Positions 51,239 through 64,000 of a DNA stretch of 64,000 nucleotides are shown here, piece after piece. The DNA is from Lutibaculum sp963816555 (GTDB lineage Bacteria; Pseudomonadota; Alphaproteobacteria; Rhizobiales; Tepidamorphaceae). The stretch is taken from assembly GCA_963816555.1 (NCBI GenBank), contig CAWFLD010000009.1, positions 1 to 64,000 on the forward strand. The letters run 5' to 3'. The position numbers and the translations under genes are program-made. The notes beneath the pieces were generated by a model that did not search any database, was not told the origin of the DNA, and was given only the letters and a program-made list of their open reading frames with translations. Each line of letters begins with the position of its first letter. Position 1 is the stretch's first letter.

Positions 51239-53469
51239 TCAGGGCCTGTGCCAGGCGAAGGCGACGGTGGCGAGCGGCGGCAGCGTCGCCAGCACGGACT
51301 GGTCGCGGCCGTGCCACGGCTCGTCCTGCGTCCGCAGCGTGCCTCCGGTCTCCGACGCCGCCGCCGCCGTAGTCCTGGCGGTCGGTGTTGACGATCTCGC
51401 GCCACTCGCCGGGCAGCGGCACGCCGAGCCGGTAGTTCTCGCGCACGACGGGCGTGAAGTTGCAGACGACGAGAACGACGTCCTCGGGGCTCTCGCCGCG
51501 GCGCAGGAAGCTCAGCACGCTCTGCTCGGTGTCGCTGGCGTCGACCCACTCGAAGCCCGCGGACTCGCAGTCGAGCTGGTGCAGCGCGCCGACGTCGCGG
51601 TAGGTGTGGTTGAGGTCGCGCACCAGGCGCTGCACGCCGGCATGGTAGGACTGCTCCAGCAGGTGCCAGTCGAGGCTCTGCTGGTAGGCCCACTCGCGCT
51701 CCTGGCCGAACTCGCCGCCCATGAAGAGCAGCTTCTTGCCGGGATGCGCCCACATGAAGCCGAAATAGGCGCGCAGGTTCGCGAAGCGCTGCCACTCGTC
51801 GCCCGGCATCCGGCCGATGAGCGAGTGCTTGCCATGCACCACCTCGTCGTGGCTCAGCGGCAGCATGAAGTTCTCGGAGAACGCGTAGAGCAGCCCGAAC
51901 GTCAGGTCGTTCTGGTGGTACTTGCGGTGCACGGGCTCGTTCTGGATGTAGCGCAGCGTGTCGTGCATCCAGCCCATGTTCCACTTGTAGCCGAAGCCGA
52001 GGCCACCGAGATAGGTCGGCCGCGAGACGCTGGGCCAGGAGGTCGATTCCTCGGCCAGCGTCGTGGTGCCCGGATACTCCGCGAAGGTCAGCTCGTTGAG
52101 CCGGCGAAGGAACGCCACCGCCTCGAGGTTCTCGTTGCCGCCGAACTTGTTCGGCACCCACTCGCCTTCCGCGCGCGAGTAGTTGAGGTAGAGCATCGAC
52201 GCCACGGCATCCACGCGCAGCCCGTCGATATGGTACTGGTCGAGCCAGTAGAGCGCGTTCGAGTGCAGGAAGTTCAGCACCTCGTTGCGCCCGTAATTGT
52301 AGATGAGCGTGTTCCAGTCCTTGTGGAACCCGAGCCGCGGGTCCTCGTGCTCGTAGAGATGCGGTGCCGTCGAACTTCGCGAGCCCGTGCGGATCCTCGG
52401 GGAAATGGCCGGGCACCCAGTCGATGAACACGCCGATGCCCTTGGCGTGGCAGGCATCGACGAAGCGCGCGAAGGCCTCCGCGTCGCCGTGCCGGATCGT
52501 CGGCGCGTAGAGGCCGACGGGCTGGTAGCCCCACGAGCCGTCGAACGGATACTCCGAGACCGGCAGCAGCTCGATATGGGTGAAGCCCATCTCGGCCACG
52601 TAGGGCACGAGCCGCTCGGCCAGCTCGTCGTAGGAGAGGTAGCGGTTGCCCTCCTCCGGCACGCGCATCCAGGACGCCAGGTGGCACTCGTAGACGGAGA
52701 TCGGCGCGCCGAGGCCGTTGCGGCTCTCGCGCTCCTTGAGCCAGGCCTCGTCGCGGAACTCGTGGCGCGGCAGGCCCTGCACGACCGACGCCGTTTCCGG
52801 CGGGTGCTCGGAGCGGAAGCCGACGGGATCGGCCTTGAGCGGCAGCATGTTGCCGTGCGCGTCGAGCAGCTCGTACTTGTACTTCGCGCCGCGCCCGACG
52901 CCGGGGATGAAGATCTCCCAGACGCCGCACTCGATGCGGTGGCGCATCGGGTGGCGCCGGCCGTCCCAGCGAGTTGAAGTCGCCGATGACGCTGACGCGG
53001 CTCGCATTCGGCGCCCAGACGGCGAAGCGCACGCCCTCGACCCCCTCGACCTCCATCGGGTGCGCGCCGAGCATCCGGTAGAGGTGGAGGTGCTTGCCCT
53101 CGGCCATGAGATAGACGTCGAGCTCGCCGAGCAGGGGCGGGAAGCGGTACGGGTCGTCGATCTCCTGCGTGCCGCCCGGCCACTCGATGCGCAGCCGGTA
53201 GGGGAACGGCTCGGTGCGGCCGGGCACGCTGCCGCTGAAGAACCCGGCCGGGTCCGTCTTCTCGAGCTCCGCCAGGGGCTCGGCGGACTCCGTTCCCAGC
53301 ACCCACACGCGCGTCGCGCCGGGCTGGAAGCTCCGCACGACGACCGGCTTGCCGCCGTGCATGCCGAGGATCGAGAACGGGTTGCCGTGTCGGCCCTGTA
53401 CGAGGGCGCGGATGCCGTCCTCGAGCGTATGGTCCACCGGTCCGCCGGTGCTGGTCGGTTCGATATTCG

Positions 53470-53473
<4 letters not shown>
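51239..53473 (-). CDS. glgB: 1,4-Alpha-glucan branching enzyme GlgB (three frameshifts)
   Basis: GH13 branching enzyme that creates alpha-1,6 branches in glycogen. An N-terminal CBM48-type pair starts LVQGRHGNPFSILGMHGGKP, with VRFAVWAPNASRVSVIGDFN. One extra base near 52968-52975 leads to WDGRRHPMRHRIECGVWEIF, then GFTHIELLPVSEYPFDGSWG. Another near 52358-52368 leads to HLYEHEDPRLGFHKDWNTLI, the nucleophile in YHIDGLRVDAVASMLYLNYS, acid/base in TLAEESTSWPSVSRPT and LPLSHDEVVHGKHSL. A third near 51350-51370 restores the end TLRTQDEPWHGRDQSVLATL with FAWHRP. The corrected length is about 744 residues. Its ATG overlaps the treS-maltokinase stop by four bases. Confidence 0.87.
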
Positions 53474-56760
<3,287 letters not shown>

Positions 56761-56816
56761 GTCGTTGGGATCCGAAATGCTTCTTGTTCCGTGTCCGTGC
56801 GCCTGCCGGTCGGCCG

Positions 56817-59800
56817 TCAGGGTCGCGGCGGGATGAGCCGCCACACCATGAACGGGCGGTCGGCGGGGTCGAGGGTGATCGACTGCACCTTGCCGGTCAG
56901 GGTGAAGCGGTTGTCGCCGAAGAGGTCATGCACGCCGATCGTGCCGTCGTCGGGCAGGCCGAACTCCCACAGCGGCACCTCGTAGTCGCCGGTCTGCGCG
57001 TTGTGCGGGTCGAGATTGACCAGCACGAGGATCGCGTCGGAGCCGTCCGGCAGCATCTTCGTGTAGGCCAGGATGTTGTCGTTCCAGGCATTGACGAACG
57101 CGATCGTCTCGATGCTCTTCAGCGCCGGATGCAGGTGGCGGATCTCGTTCAGCCGGGTGATCTCGGCGCGGATGCTGCCGGGGCTGCCGTGGTCCCAGCC
57201 GCGGATCTCGTACTTCTCGGAATCGAGATACTCCTCCTTGCCCGGCACCGGCGTCGCCTCGGAGAGGAGGAAGGGCTCGTAGATGCCGTAGGCGGGGCTG
57301 AGGGTCGCCGCCAGCACGGCCCGCACGAGATGGCCGGCGCGGCCGCCGGTCTGCAGGTAGACCGGGTTGATGTCCGGCGTGTTGGCGAAGAAGTTCGGCC
57401 GGTAGTAGTCGCGCATGTCGGTGTGCGCGAGCTCCGTCATGTACTCGATGATCTCGGCCTTCTCGTTCCGCCAGGTGAAATAGGTGTAGGACTGGTGGAA
57501 GCCGACCTTGCCGAGACGCTTCATCATCTTCGGCCGGGTGAAGGCCTCCGCGAGGAAGATCACGCCCGGCGACACCGCGAGAACCTCGGCGATCATCCAC
57601 TCCCAGAACGGCAGCGGCTTGGTGTGCGGGTTGTCGACGCGGAAGATGCGCACGCCCTGCTCGACCCAGAACAGCACGACGTCGCGCAGCGCGTACCACA
57701 GGCCCGGGATCGCGTGCCGGTAGAAGTGGACGTTGACGATGTCCTCGTACTTCTTCGGCGGGTTCTCGGCGAACTTGATCGTGCCGTCCGGCCGCCAGTC
57801 GAACCACTCCGGATGCTCCTTGATCCACGGGTGGTCCGGCGAGCACTGGATGGCGAAGTCGAGCGCGATCTCGAGCCCGTGCGCGTTGGCCGCGTCGACG
57901 AGGCGGCGGAAGTCGTCGAGCGTGCCGAGCTCGGGGTGGAGCGCGTCGTGCCCGCCCTCGGCGGCGCCGATCGCGTAAGGCGAGCCCGGATCCTCCGGCC
58001 CCGCCGTCAGCGAGTTGTTGCGGCCCTTCCGGTTCGTCCGGCCGATCGGGTGGATCGGCGGGAAGTAGAGCACGTCGAAGCCCATCTCCTGGATCGCCGG
58101 CAGCCGCGCGATGACGTCGTCGAACGTGCCGTGGCGGTGCGGGTCGCCGGACTGCGAGCGCGGCACGACCTCGTACCAGGCGGAGAAGGCTGCGGCGGGG
58201 CGGTCGACCCGCACCTCGAGCTTCCGGTTCCAGCGCGTGAGGTTCGTCTTGGCGCCGGCCGAGCGCATGGCGAGGAACAGGTCGTCGTCGAGCAGCGCCT
58301 CGAGCCGCCCCTCGTCGCCCTCGATCTCGGAGAGCCTGGTCAGCGCCATCTCGATCAGGATGCGCTCGTTGCGGCCGGCGTCCTCGTCGGCCTGTTCGAG
58401 CAGGCGCTTGCCCTCCTCGATCTCGAGCCCGAGGCTCTGGCCGGCATTGCGCTTCTTGATCGTGTCCTCGCGCCAGGTGGCGAAGAGGTCGCGCCAGCTT
58501 TCGATGGTGAAGCTGTAGCGGCCGAGCTGCGCCAGCGGGAAGAACGCCTCCCACCGGTCGTTCTCGACGAAGCGCATCGGCACCGCCTCCCAGTCGCGGC
58601 GGCCCGGCGCCTGGACGAGAAGCTGCGCGGCGATCTTGTCGTGGCCGTCGCAGAAGATGTCGGCGGTGACGTGCAGGTCCTCGCCGATCACGCGCTTGGC
58701 GGGGAAGCGGCCGCCCTCGACCTGCGGCTCGACGCCCTCGATGGCGACGCGCTCGGCCGCCAGCGCCTCGAGCCGCCGGTCGGCGCCCTCGGCGGCCGAC
58801 AGCTTGCGCCGCTTGCCGCGGATCTGGCCCTCGCTGCCGATGAAGATGCGCGCCTCGCCGGCCTGCAGGTCGATCGTCTGCGTGGCCGCGACGGGCGACT
58901 CGACGCAGCCCGGCAGCACCTCGACGAACTGCGACACGACGCCGCCGCCGGCCCCGTAGAGCAGCCGCGGCTCGAAGGCGATCGTCTCGTCGCTCGTGTT
59001 GACGGCGATCGCGACGGCCGCCTGCGCGGCGAGCGGATGGCCGCCGTCGTTGCGCCAGATGACGACGAGCGGGTCGCCGGGGCCGGTCAGCCGCTCGAAA
59101 CTGTCGGCGCGCCCGAACACGTCGTGCCGGGCCCGCAGCGCGTTCACCTCGGAGATGACGGAGGAGACGCTGCCGCCCGCGTGGTCGCCCTCCGCGGTCG
59201 CCAGGGCATCGCGGGCGCTGGCGGGCAGGAGAAAGCCCTGCGTCAGGCTGCCGGCCAGCAGGAGGCGCGCCTTGAGCTCGACCGGAGACAGCGCCGGCGC
59301 CGCCTCGTCGAGCGGCGTCGGGAACGAGATCAGCGGCGCGATGTCGCCGAAGCGGCGGTGCTGCTCGAGGAGCCAGTCCTCGTGCATGTCCCACCACGCC
59401 GCGCTCGACAGCAGGAAGTCGAAGCCGCCGCCCTTGAGGTGCTCGACCTCGTCGGCGGCGGTGGCGAGCACGTCGGCCACGAACATGAATTCCGGCGTCA
59501 GGTCGCGCGCCGCCCGCATCAGGCTCTGCCACAGCGGCAGCGGCACGCCGGCGGCGCGGCGCGCCAGGATGCCGTCGATGCCGGCGCCGGCGAGGAAGCG
59601 GCCGAGCTGCTGCGCCGCCGCCGACAGGCCGTCGCGCACGACGTTGCTGGTGAAGTCGGGTTCGGTGGCCGGGCGGTCGGGCCGCGGATCGAGCGAGGAC
59701 GAGGTCTTGGACGGCTTCAGCCAGTCCGGCTCCTCCCGCGCGATCGGCGAGGCCGGATCGATGCGGTCGAGCTCGACCTCCATGACCAGGCCGAGCCCGA

Positions 59801-60023
59801 GGCCGCGCGCCTGGTCGAGGATCTGCGGCAGGTTTTCGAAGCGCGCCACGTCCGCCGCGAGGGGCGGCGTGCCGCTGCTGCGCGAGGGAAGCGCGAAGAC
59901 GGGCGGCAGGAGAAGATGGTCGAATCCGAGGTCGACGGCCCGCCGGGCCTCCTCGAGCCAGCCGGCCGGGCCGGCCTCTCCGTCGAGCCGAAGTTGATAG
60001 AGCCCTGGTGCGCGACGTCCCAA
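56817..60023 (-). CDS. glgE: Alpha-1,4-glucan:maltose-1-phosphate maltosyltransferase GlgE (long form)
   Basis: GH13 enzyme extending alpha-glucan with maltosyl units from maltose-1-phosphate. The C-terminal part (about 400-1068) is canonical: AWYEVVPRSQSGDPHRHGTF, DVLYFPPIHPIGRTNRKGRN, nucleophile in GVRIFRVDNPHTKPLPFWEW, acid/base in VIFLAEAFTRPKMMKRLGKV, then YFTWRNEKAEIIEYMTEL and YYRPNFFANTPDINP. The N-terminal 380 residues resemble a second, degenerate amylase barrel (LYQLRLDGEAGPAGWLEEAR, FDHLLLPPVFALP, DGILARRAAGVPLPLWQSL). The start is TTG 60023, six bases after GGAGG; GTG 60059 is an alternative. First gene of the operon; divergent from ubiA. Confidence 0.92.
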   Translation of the reverse strand: MGRRAPGLYQLRLDGEAGPAGWLEEARRAVDLGFDHLLLPPVFALPSRSSGTPPLAADVARFENLPQILDQARGLGLGLVMEVELDRIDPASPIAREEPDWLKPSKTSSSLDPRPDRPATEPDFTSNVVRDGLSAAAQQLGRFLAGAGIDGILARRAAGVPLPLWQSLMRAARDLTPEFMFVADVLATAADEVEHLKGGGFDFLLSSAAWWDMHEDWLLEQHRRFGDIAPLISFPTPLDEAAPALSPVELKARLLLAGSLTQGFLLPASARDALATAEGDHAGGSVSSVISEVNALRARHDVFGRADSFERLTGPGDPLVVIWRNDGGHPLAAQAAVAIAVNTSDETIAFEPRLLYGAGGGVVSQFVEVLPGCVESPVAATQTIDLQAGEARIFIGSEGQIRGKRRKLSAAEGADRRLEALAAERVAIEGVEPQVEGGRFPAKRVIGEDLHVTADIFCDGHDKIAAQLLVQAPGRRDWEAVPMRFVENDRWEAFFPLAQLGRYSFTIESWRDLFATWREDTIKKRNAGQSLGLEIEEGKRLLEQADEDAGRNERILIEMALTRLSEIEGDEGRLEALLDDDLFLAMRSAGAKTNLTRWNRKLEVRVDRPAAAFSAWYEVVPRSQSGDPHRHGTFDDVIARLPAIQEMGFDVLYFPPIHPIGRTNRKGRNNSLTAGPEDPGSPYAIGAAEGGHDALHPELGTLDDFRRLVDAANAHGLEIALDFAIQCSPDHPWIKEHPEWFDWRPDGTIKFAENPPKKYEDIVNVHFYRHAIPGLWYALRDVVLFWVEQGVRIFRVDNPHTKPLPFWEWMIAEVLAVSPGVIFLAEAFTRPKMMKRLGKVGFHQSYTYFTWRNEKAEIIEYMTELAHTDMRDYYRPNFFANTPDINPVYLQTGGRAGHLVRAVLAATLSPAYGIYEPFLLSEATPVPGKEEYLDSEKYEIRGWDHGSPGSIRAEITRLNEIRHLHPALKSIETIAFVNAWNDNILAYTKMLPDGSDAILVLVNLDPHNAQTGDYEVPLWEFGLPDDGTIGVHDLFGDNRFTLTGKVQSITLDPADRPFMVWRLIPPRP

Positions 60024-60216
60024 ACTGCCCCTCCCGCCTGACTGCGGCTTGTTCGCCACGGTATAATGCACGAATGCATTCGAGGGTTCTCTCGTTCCGC
60101 GGGCGTCACGGTATCTTCGGTTATCGCAGACCGGACACAGGCGCGTGACGGCGGCTCGCGACTTGACCCGGTCGGGTGGCGACCCTACGCCGTCAGTGCA
60201 AGGGAGGACCGATGCG

Positions 60217-61155
60217 ATGGAACGCGAGGCAGGTGCGGCGCCGACGGTCGCCGATGCGGTTGCCGGCAACTGGGTCGACAGGATCGCGCCGGACGGCCTG
60301 AAGCCGTTCCTCCGGCTGGCCCGGCTCGACCGGCCGATCGGCTGGTGGCTTCTGATGTGGCCGTGCTGGTGGTCGACGGCGCTCGTGGCGGTGGCGGTCG
60401 ACGCGCCCTACCCGAACCCGTGGCACCTCTTCCTGTTCTTCGTCGGCGCCGTCGCCATGCGCGGCGCGGGCTCGACCTGGAACGACATCGTCGACCGCGA
60501 GATCGACGCCGGCGTCGCCCGCACGCGGCACCGGCCGATCCCCTCCGGCCAGGTGACGCCGACGCAGGCGATCGCCTTCGCGGCGGTGCAGTCGCTGGTC
60601 GGCCTGGCGGTGGTGCTGCAGTTCAACGCGTTCACGATCGTCCTCGCCTTCGCCTCGCTCGCGATCGTGGCGATCTATCCCTTCATGAAGCGCTTCATCG
60701 CGCTGCCGCAGACGGTCTTCGCCCTGACCTTCGCCTGGGGCGCGCTCGTCGGCTGGTCGGCGACGACCGCCTCGCTCGCGGCGGCGCCGATCGCGCTCTA
60801 TGTCGGCGGCTGGTTCTGGGGCCTCGGCTACGACACGATCTACGGCCACCAGGACAAGACCGACGACGCCATCATCGGCGTGAAGTCGTCGTCGCTGTTC
60901 TTCGCGGAACACACCAAGCGGGCGCTGGTCGGCATCTTCGGCGCGACGATCGTCTGTGCCGCGACGGCGACGTGGCTCGCCGGCGGCGGCGTGCTCGCCT
61001 TCCTCGGCGTCGCGGCCTTCGCGGCCCACCTCGCCTGGCAGGTCTGGCGGGTCGATCCCGACGACCCGGCCGTGTGCCTGATGATGTTCCGCTCCAACCG
61101 CTATGCCGGCGCGCTGCTCTTCGCGGGCTTCGCGCTCGACGCCATCGTCCGCTGA
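60217..61155 (+). CDS. ubiA: 4-Hydroxybenzoate polyprenyltransferase
   Basis: A 312-residue membrane prenyltransferase that attaches the polyprenyl tail to 4-hydroxybenzoate in ubiquinone synthesis. Two aspartate motifs are present: GAGSTWNDIVDREIDAGVAR and GLGYDTIYGHQDKTDDAIIG. LDRPIGWWLLMWPCWWSTAL then RHRPIPSG are typical of UbiA. About eight hydrophobic helices. ATG 60217 follows AGGGAGGA with a gap of 9 bases, which decides against the in-frame ATG at 60145. It is divergent from glgE across 193 bases. Confidence 0.94.
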   Translation: MEREAGAAPTVADAVAGNWVDRIAPDGLKPFLRLARLDRPIGWWLLMWPCWWSTALVAVAVDAPYPNPWHLFLFFVGAVAMRGAGSTWNDIVDREIDAGVARTRHRPIPSGQVTPTQAIAFAAVQSLVGLAVVLQFNAFTIVLAFASLAIVAIYPFMKRFIALPQTVFALTFAWGALVGWSATTASLAAAPIALYVGGWFWGLGYDTIYGHQDKTDDAIIGVKSSSLFFAEHTKRALVGIFGATIVCAATATWLAGGGVLAFLGVAAFAAHLAWQVWRVDPDDPAVCLMMFRSNRYAGALLFAGFALDAIVR

Positions 61156-61176
61156 CGCGCGGCCGCGGGCCCTGCG

Positions 61177-63810
61177 CTACGCCGCCTTCTCGCGCGTGCG
61201 CTCGAGGAACGCCCTCGCCGCGTCCGGCCGCATCGGCCGGGCGTAGAGGAAGCCCTGAACCTCGGTGCAGCCGGCGCCGCGGACGACGGAGAGCTGCTCC
61301 TCGGTCTCGACCCCTTCGGCGGTGGTCGGGATGCCGAGCTCGTGGCCGAGCGCGGCGATCGCCTCGATCACGGCCCGCGCGTTGCGCCGCTGGGTCGCCC
61401 CCTTCGTGAAGGAGCGGTCGATCTTGATGCGGTCGAAGGGGAAGCTGCAGAGGTGGCTCAGGCTCGAATAGCCGGTGCCGAAATCGTCGAGCGCGATGCG
61501 CGCGCCGAGCTCCCGCAGCTCCTGCAGCGTGGCGATCGTCTCCTCGGTCTCCCTGAGGAGCGCCGTCTCGGTGATCTCCAGGTGCAGGCGGTAGGCTTCG
61601 AGGCCCGACGTCCGGAGCGCGTCGCGGACGGCGCCGACGAGCTGGCCGCGCACGAACTGCATCGCCGAGATGTTGACGGCGACGCTCTCGCCGCCGGGCC
61701 ACGACGCGGCCTCGCGGCAGGCCTCCTGCAGGACCCAATCGCCGAGCCGGTCGATCAGGTCGCTCTCTTCGGCGAGCGGGATGAAGTCGGCGGGCGACAC
61801 CAGGCCGCGCGCCGGGTGGTCCCAGCGCACGAGGGCCTCGAGGCTCCGCACCCGGCGGTCCTCGATGCCGAGGATGGGCTGGTACTCGAGGCGCAGCTGG
61901 TTCGCCCCGACGGCGACGCCGAGGTCGCGCAGCAGGAGCCGCCGGCGCTGCGCCTTCTGCTCCATCGCCGGCGCGAAGCTGCGCACCATCGAGCGGCCGG
62001 CCGCCTTCGCCTCGTAGAGCGCGAGGTCGGCGCGGCGCAGCAGCGCCTCCGGCTCGTCCCCGTCCTTCGGGGCGACGGCGGTGCCGCCGCTGACGCTGAC
62101 CTCGCGGCATGACCATGTCGAGCGTGTAGGGCACGTTCAGCACCGCCACCACGCGCTGGGCGAAGGCCTCGAGCGCGTCGGGGCTGCAGCGGTCGTAGAT
62201 CAGGAGGGCGAACTCGTCGCCGCCGAGCCGCGCCGCCATGTCGCAGCCGCCGAGCAGGGCGCGCAGGCGAAGCGCCACCTCCTTCAGCAGCGCGTCGCCG
62301 ACCGGATGGCCGAAGGAATCGTTCACGTGCTTGAAGCGGTCGAGATCGAGACAGAGCAGCGCGAAGGGCCGGCCGCCGGCGTTCAGGTCGCGGCAGGCGC
62401 GCGTCAGCTTCTGCAGGAAGCTCGCGCGGTTCGCGAGGCCCGTCAGGGCGTCCTCGTGGGCGAGCCGGACGATCTCGCGCTCGGAGTGCTTGCGCTCGGT
62501 GATGTCGGTGTAGGTGCGCACGGCGCCGCCCGTCGGCAGCGGCACGTGGCGGACCTCGATGACGGTGCCGTCGGGCCGCTCGCGGTCGAAGGTGAGGCGG
62601 CCGACCTGCTTCACCGGCCCCTCGATCCTCGCCCGGATGTCGGGCTGCACGTTCGCGATATTCGTTGCGGGCGACCTGGTACGCCGTCAGCTCGTCGCCG
62701 TGCGGGTAGCTCGCGAGCAGCTCCTCGGGCAGGTCGAGAAGCTCGAGCGCCCGCCGGTTGTAGAGCGGGATCCGCATGTTCGCGTCGATCAGGATCAGCC
62801 CCTCCTCCATGTTCTCGAGGGTCGTCTCCAGGATCGCCGACTTCTCGCGCAGATGGCTTTCCGCCTCGTCGCGCCGCCGCGAGAAGCGGCGCCAGAAGCG
62901 TGGCCGCGACCAACAGGACGCAGAGGATGATCGCCAGGATCAGGCCGTCGCGGACCATGTCGCGGCGCCACGACGCGAGCGCCTCGTGATAGCCGGACGC
63001 GACGGCCACGACGAGCGGGGCATCCTGCACCGCCTTGTAGGCGGCGAGGCGGAAGACGTCGTCGGACTTGAAGTGCAGCCGGAAGCGCCCGGACGCCCCC
63101 TGCCTCTCGATCTCGTCGAACAGCACGAAATGGCTGAACGACCTGCCGAGCAGGTCCTCCATGTAAGGCGCGCGGGCGAGCATGATGCCGTCGGTCCGCA
63201 GGAGGCTGACGACGCCGCTCTCGCCGACATCCGGCTCGGTCACGAGCTTGGTGAGCCGCCGCAGCGGCATCACGACGGCCACCGCGATGTCCTTGCTCGC
63301 CGCGGCGAGGGAGCGCGGGCTGCGGCCCAGCAGCACGTAGAGGTCGTCGCCCTCTCCGAAGGGCCTGGTGATCCAGATCCTCCCGTGGCTCGCCACCCCC
63401 GCCATCAGGTCCATGACGATGTCGTGCGGGATGTCCGGCATCGCCGAGGCGGCGACCACCGGCTTGATGAGGCCCCGCCGGGTGAAGATGCCGCCGCCGA
63501 CGAAGTCCGAGACCTCGTCGAGCGTGCCGCTGACATTGACGGAGCGGCTGCCCAGCGCATGGCGCTCGCTCAGGCCGCGCTTCTCGATCAGGCCGAGCAG
63601 GATCTCGGTGCTGGACAGCAGCCCTCGCAGCTGCTCCGACAGGAGGGCAGCGTTGTTCTGGGCGTTCCGGGACGCTTCCCTGAGCGTGCGCTCATGGTTC
63701 TCCCAGGCCGTTACGACCATGATCGCCACGAAGCAGAGCGCGACGACCGCGGTGCCGGACCAGACGATCCGGCCAAGGCGCGTCCTGTCGTGCAACGAAC
63801 TACCCTCCAC
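61177..63810 (-). CDS. Cache-PAS-GGDEF-EAL cyclic-di-GMP protein (three frameshifts)
   Basis: A membrane sensor of about 876 residues after correction. A first transmembrane helix (about 15-32) precedes a periplasmic cache-like domain and a second helix at about 277-297. A PAS_7-type segment has NMEEGLILIDANMRIPLYNR. The GGDEF domain has ALTGLANRASFLQKLTRACR, LDLDRFKHVNDSFGHPVGDA and intact RLGGDEFALLIYD. The EAL domain has LRLEYQPILGIEDRRVRSLE with EALVRW, EITETALL, ALDDFGTGYSSLSHL and AEGVETEEQ, all catalytic residues kept. Extra bases near 62870-62886, 62658-62668 and 62101-62112 split it. GTG 63810 is the start. It could synthesise and degrade c-di-GMP. Confidence 0.82.
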
Positions 63811-63850
63811 CGTCCAGCGGCGAGTATCGTTTTGGCGAATGAATGTTCCG

Positions 63851-64000
63851 CTAACGGATCATCTTGACGTCGGGGCCGATGCCGCAGTCCTCGTCGGGCT
63901 CAGCTTCCGTTCGACAGGCATCGCCGGACGGAGGATGCCATGTTCTCCATCAGCTGCGGGTAGAGGCCCGGACCTTCCTCAAGGTTCGCCCCCAGCGGAT
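63851..64000 (-). CDS. 3' fragment of an unidentified gene (cut by window edge, one frameshift)
   Basis: On the minus strand the window ends inside a coding-like stretch. The frame starting at the edge reads PLGANLEEGPGLYPQLMENM then ASSVRRCLSNGS and stops at 63900. With one extra base removed near 63895-63905 it continues AEPDEDCGIGPDVKMIR to a TAG at 63851-63853, which looks like a normal C-terminus. I do not recognise the protein, and the fragment is too short for a family call. Confidence 0.35.

Overview
The window is 64 kb of very GC-rich DNA with gene content typical of an alphaproteobacterium, most likely in the order Hyphomicrobiales. The pointers are the clustered TCA genes mdh-sucCD-sucAB-lpd, PhaR divergent from phaAB, ZapE, a UbiA-type ubiquinone gene, and the overall housekeeping content. 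A family- or genus-level name cannot be supported from the sequence alone. I saw no rRNA or tRNA gene, CRISPR array, intact insertion sequence or phage gene.

Layout. 0-2.8 kb is accessory DNA: a gene broken by an in-frame TAG, an AT-richer Xre/RES toxin-antitoxin pair, and about 930 bases of non-coding DNA that includes an inverted intergenic repeat. 2.8-8.4 kb holds a DUF1206 membrane protein, a PAP2 phosphatase, a GNAT acetyltransferase, two AprI/Inh-like lipoproteins, a phasin-like protein and zapE. 8.4-17.5 kb is the TCA block mdh-sucC-sucD, a terminator, then sucA-sucB-lpd. 17.6-30.1 kb is mixed housekeeping: macrodomain protein, 3-hydroxybutyrate dehydrogenase, Zur-like regulator, ispG, a nuclease-like/L,D-transpeptidase fusion, a MATE transporter, small stress or detoxification proteins, a prenyl diphosphate synthase, mtgA, rpmF and a gamma-glutamyltransferase-like enzyme. 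30.1-42.3 kb carries a GGDEF/EAL protein, the polyhydroxybutyrate genes phaR/phaAB, a Ca/Na exchanger, gloB, a methyltransferase, a CoA-transferase, a PACE exporter and a PfkB sugar kinase.

42.7-60.0 kb is a single seven-gene operon on the minus strand: glgE, treS-maltokinase fusion, glgB, glgX, treZ, malQ, treY. It encodes two routes between trehalose and alpha-glucan. TreS, maltokinase, GlgE and GlgB convert trehalose to maltose, maltose-1-phosphate and branched glucan. TreY and TreZ release trehalose from glucan ends. GlgX debranches and MalQ rearranges the chains. Together with phaAB, bdhA and the phasin-like gene, this suggests strong investment in carbon storage and osmoprotection. ubiA and a large cache-PAS-GGDEF-EAL protein close the window.

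A striking feature is that eleven recognisable genes are broken by eighteen frame changes, and every one equals a single extra base (+1). Ten lie in the glycogen/trehalose operon, while 22-42 kb has none. Because the encoded domains are otherwise well preserved, systematic sequence or assembly error is the simplest explanation, but this needs checking. Frameshifted genes are annotated here over their inferred full extent.
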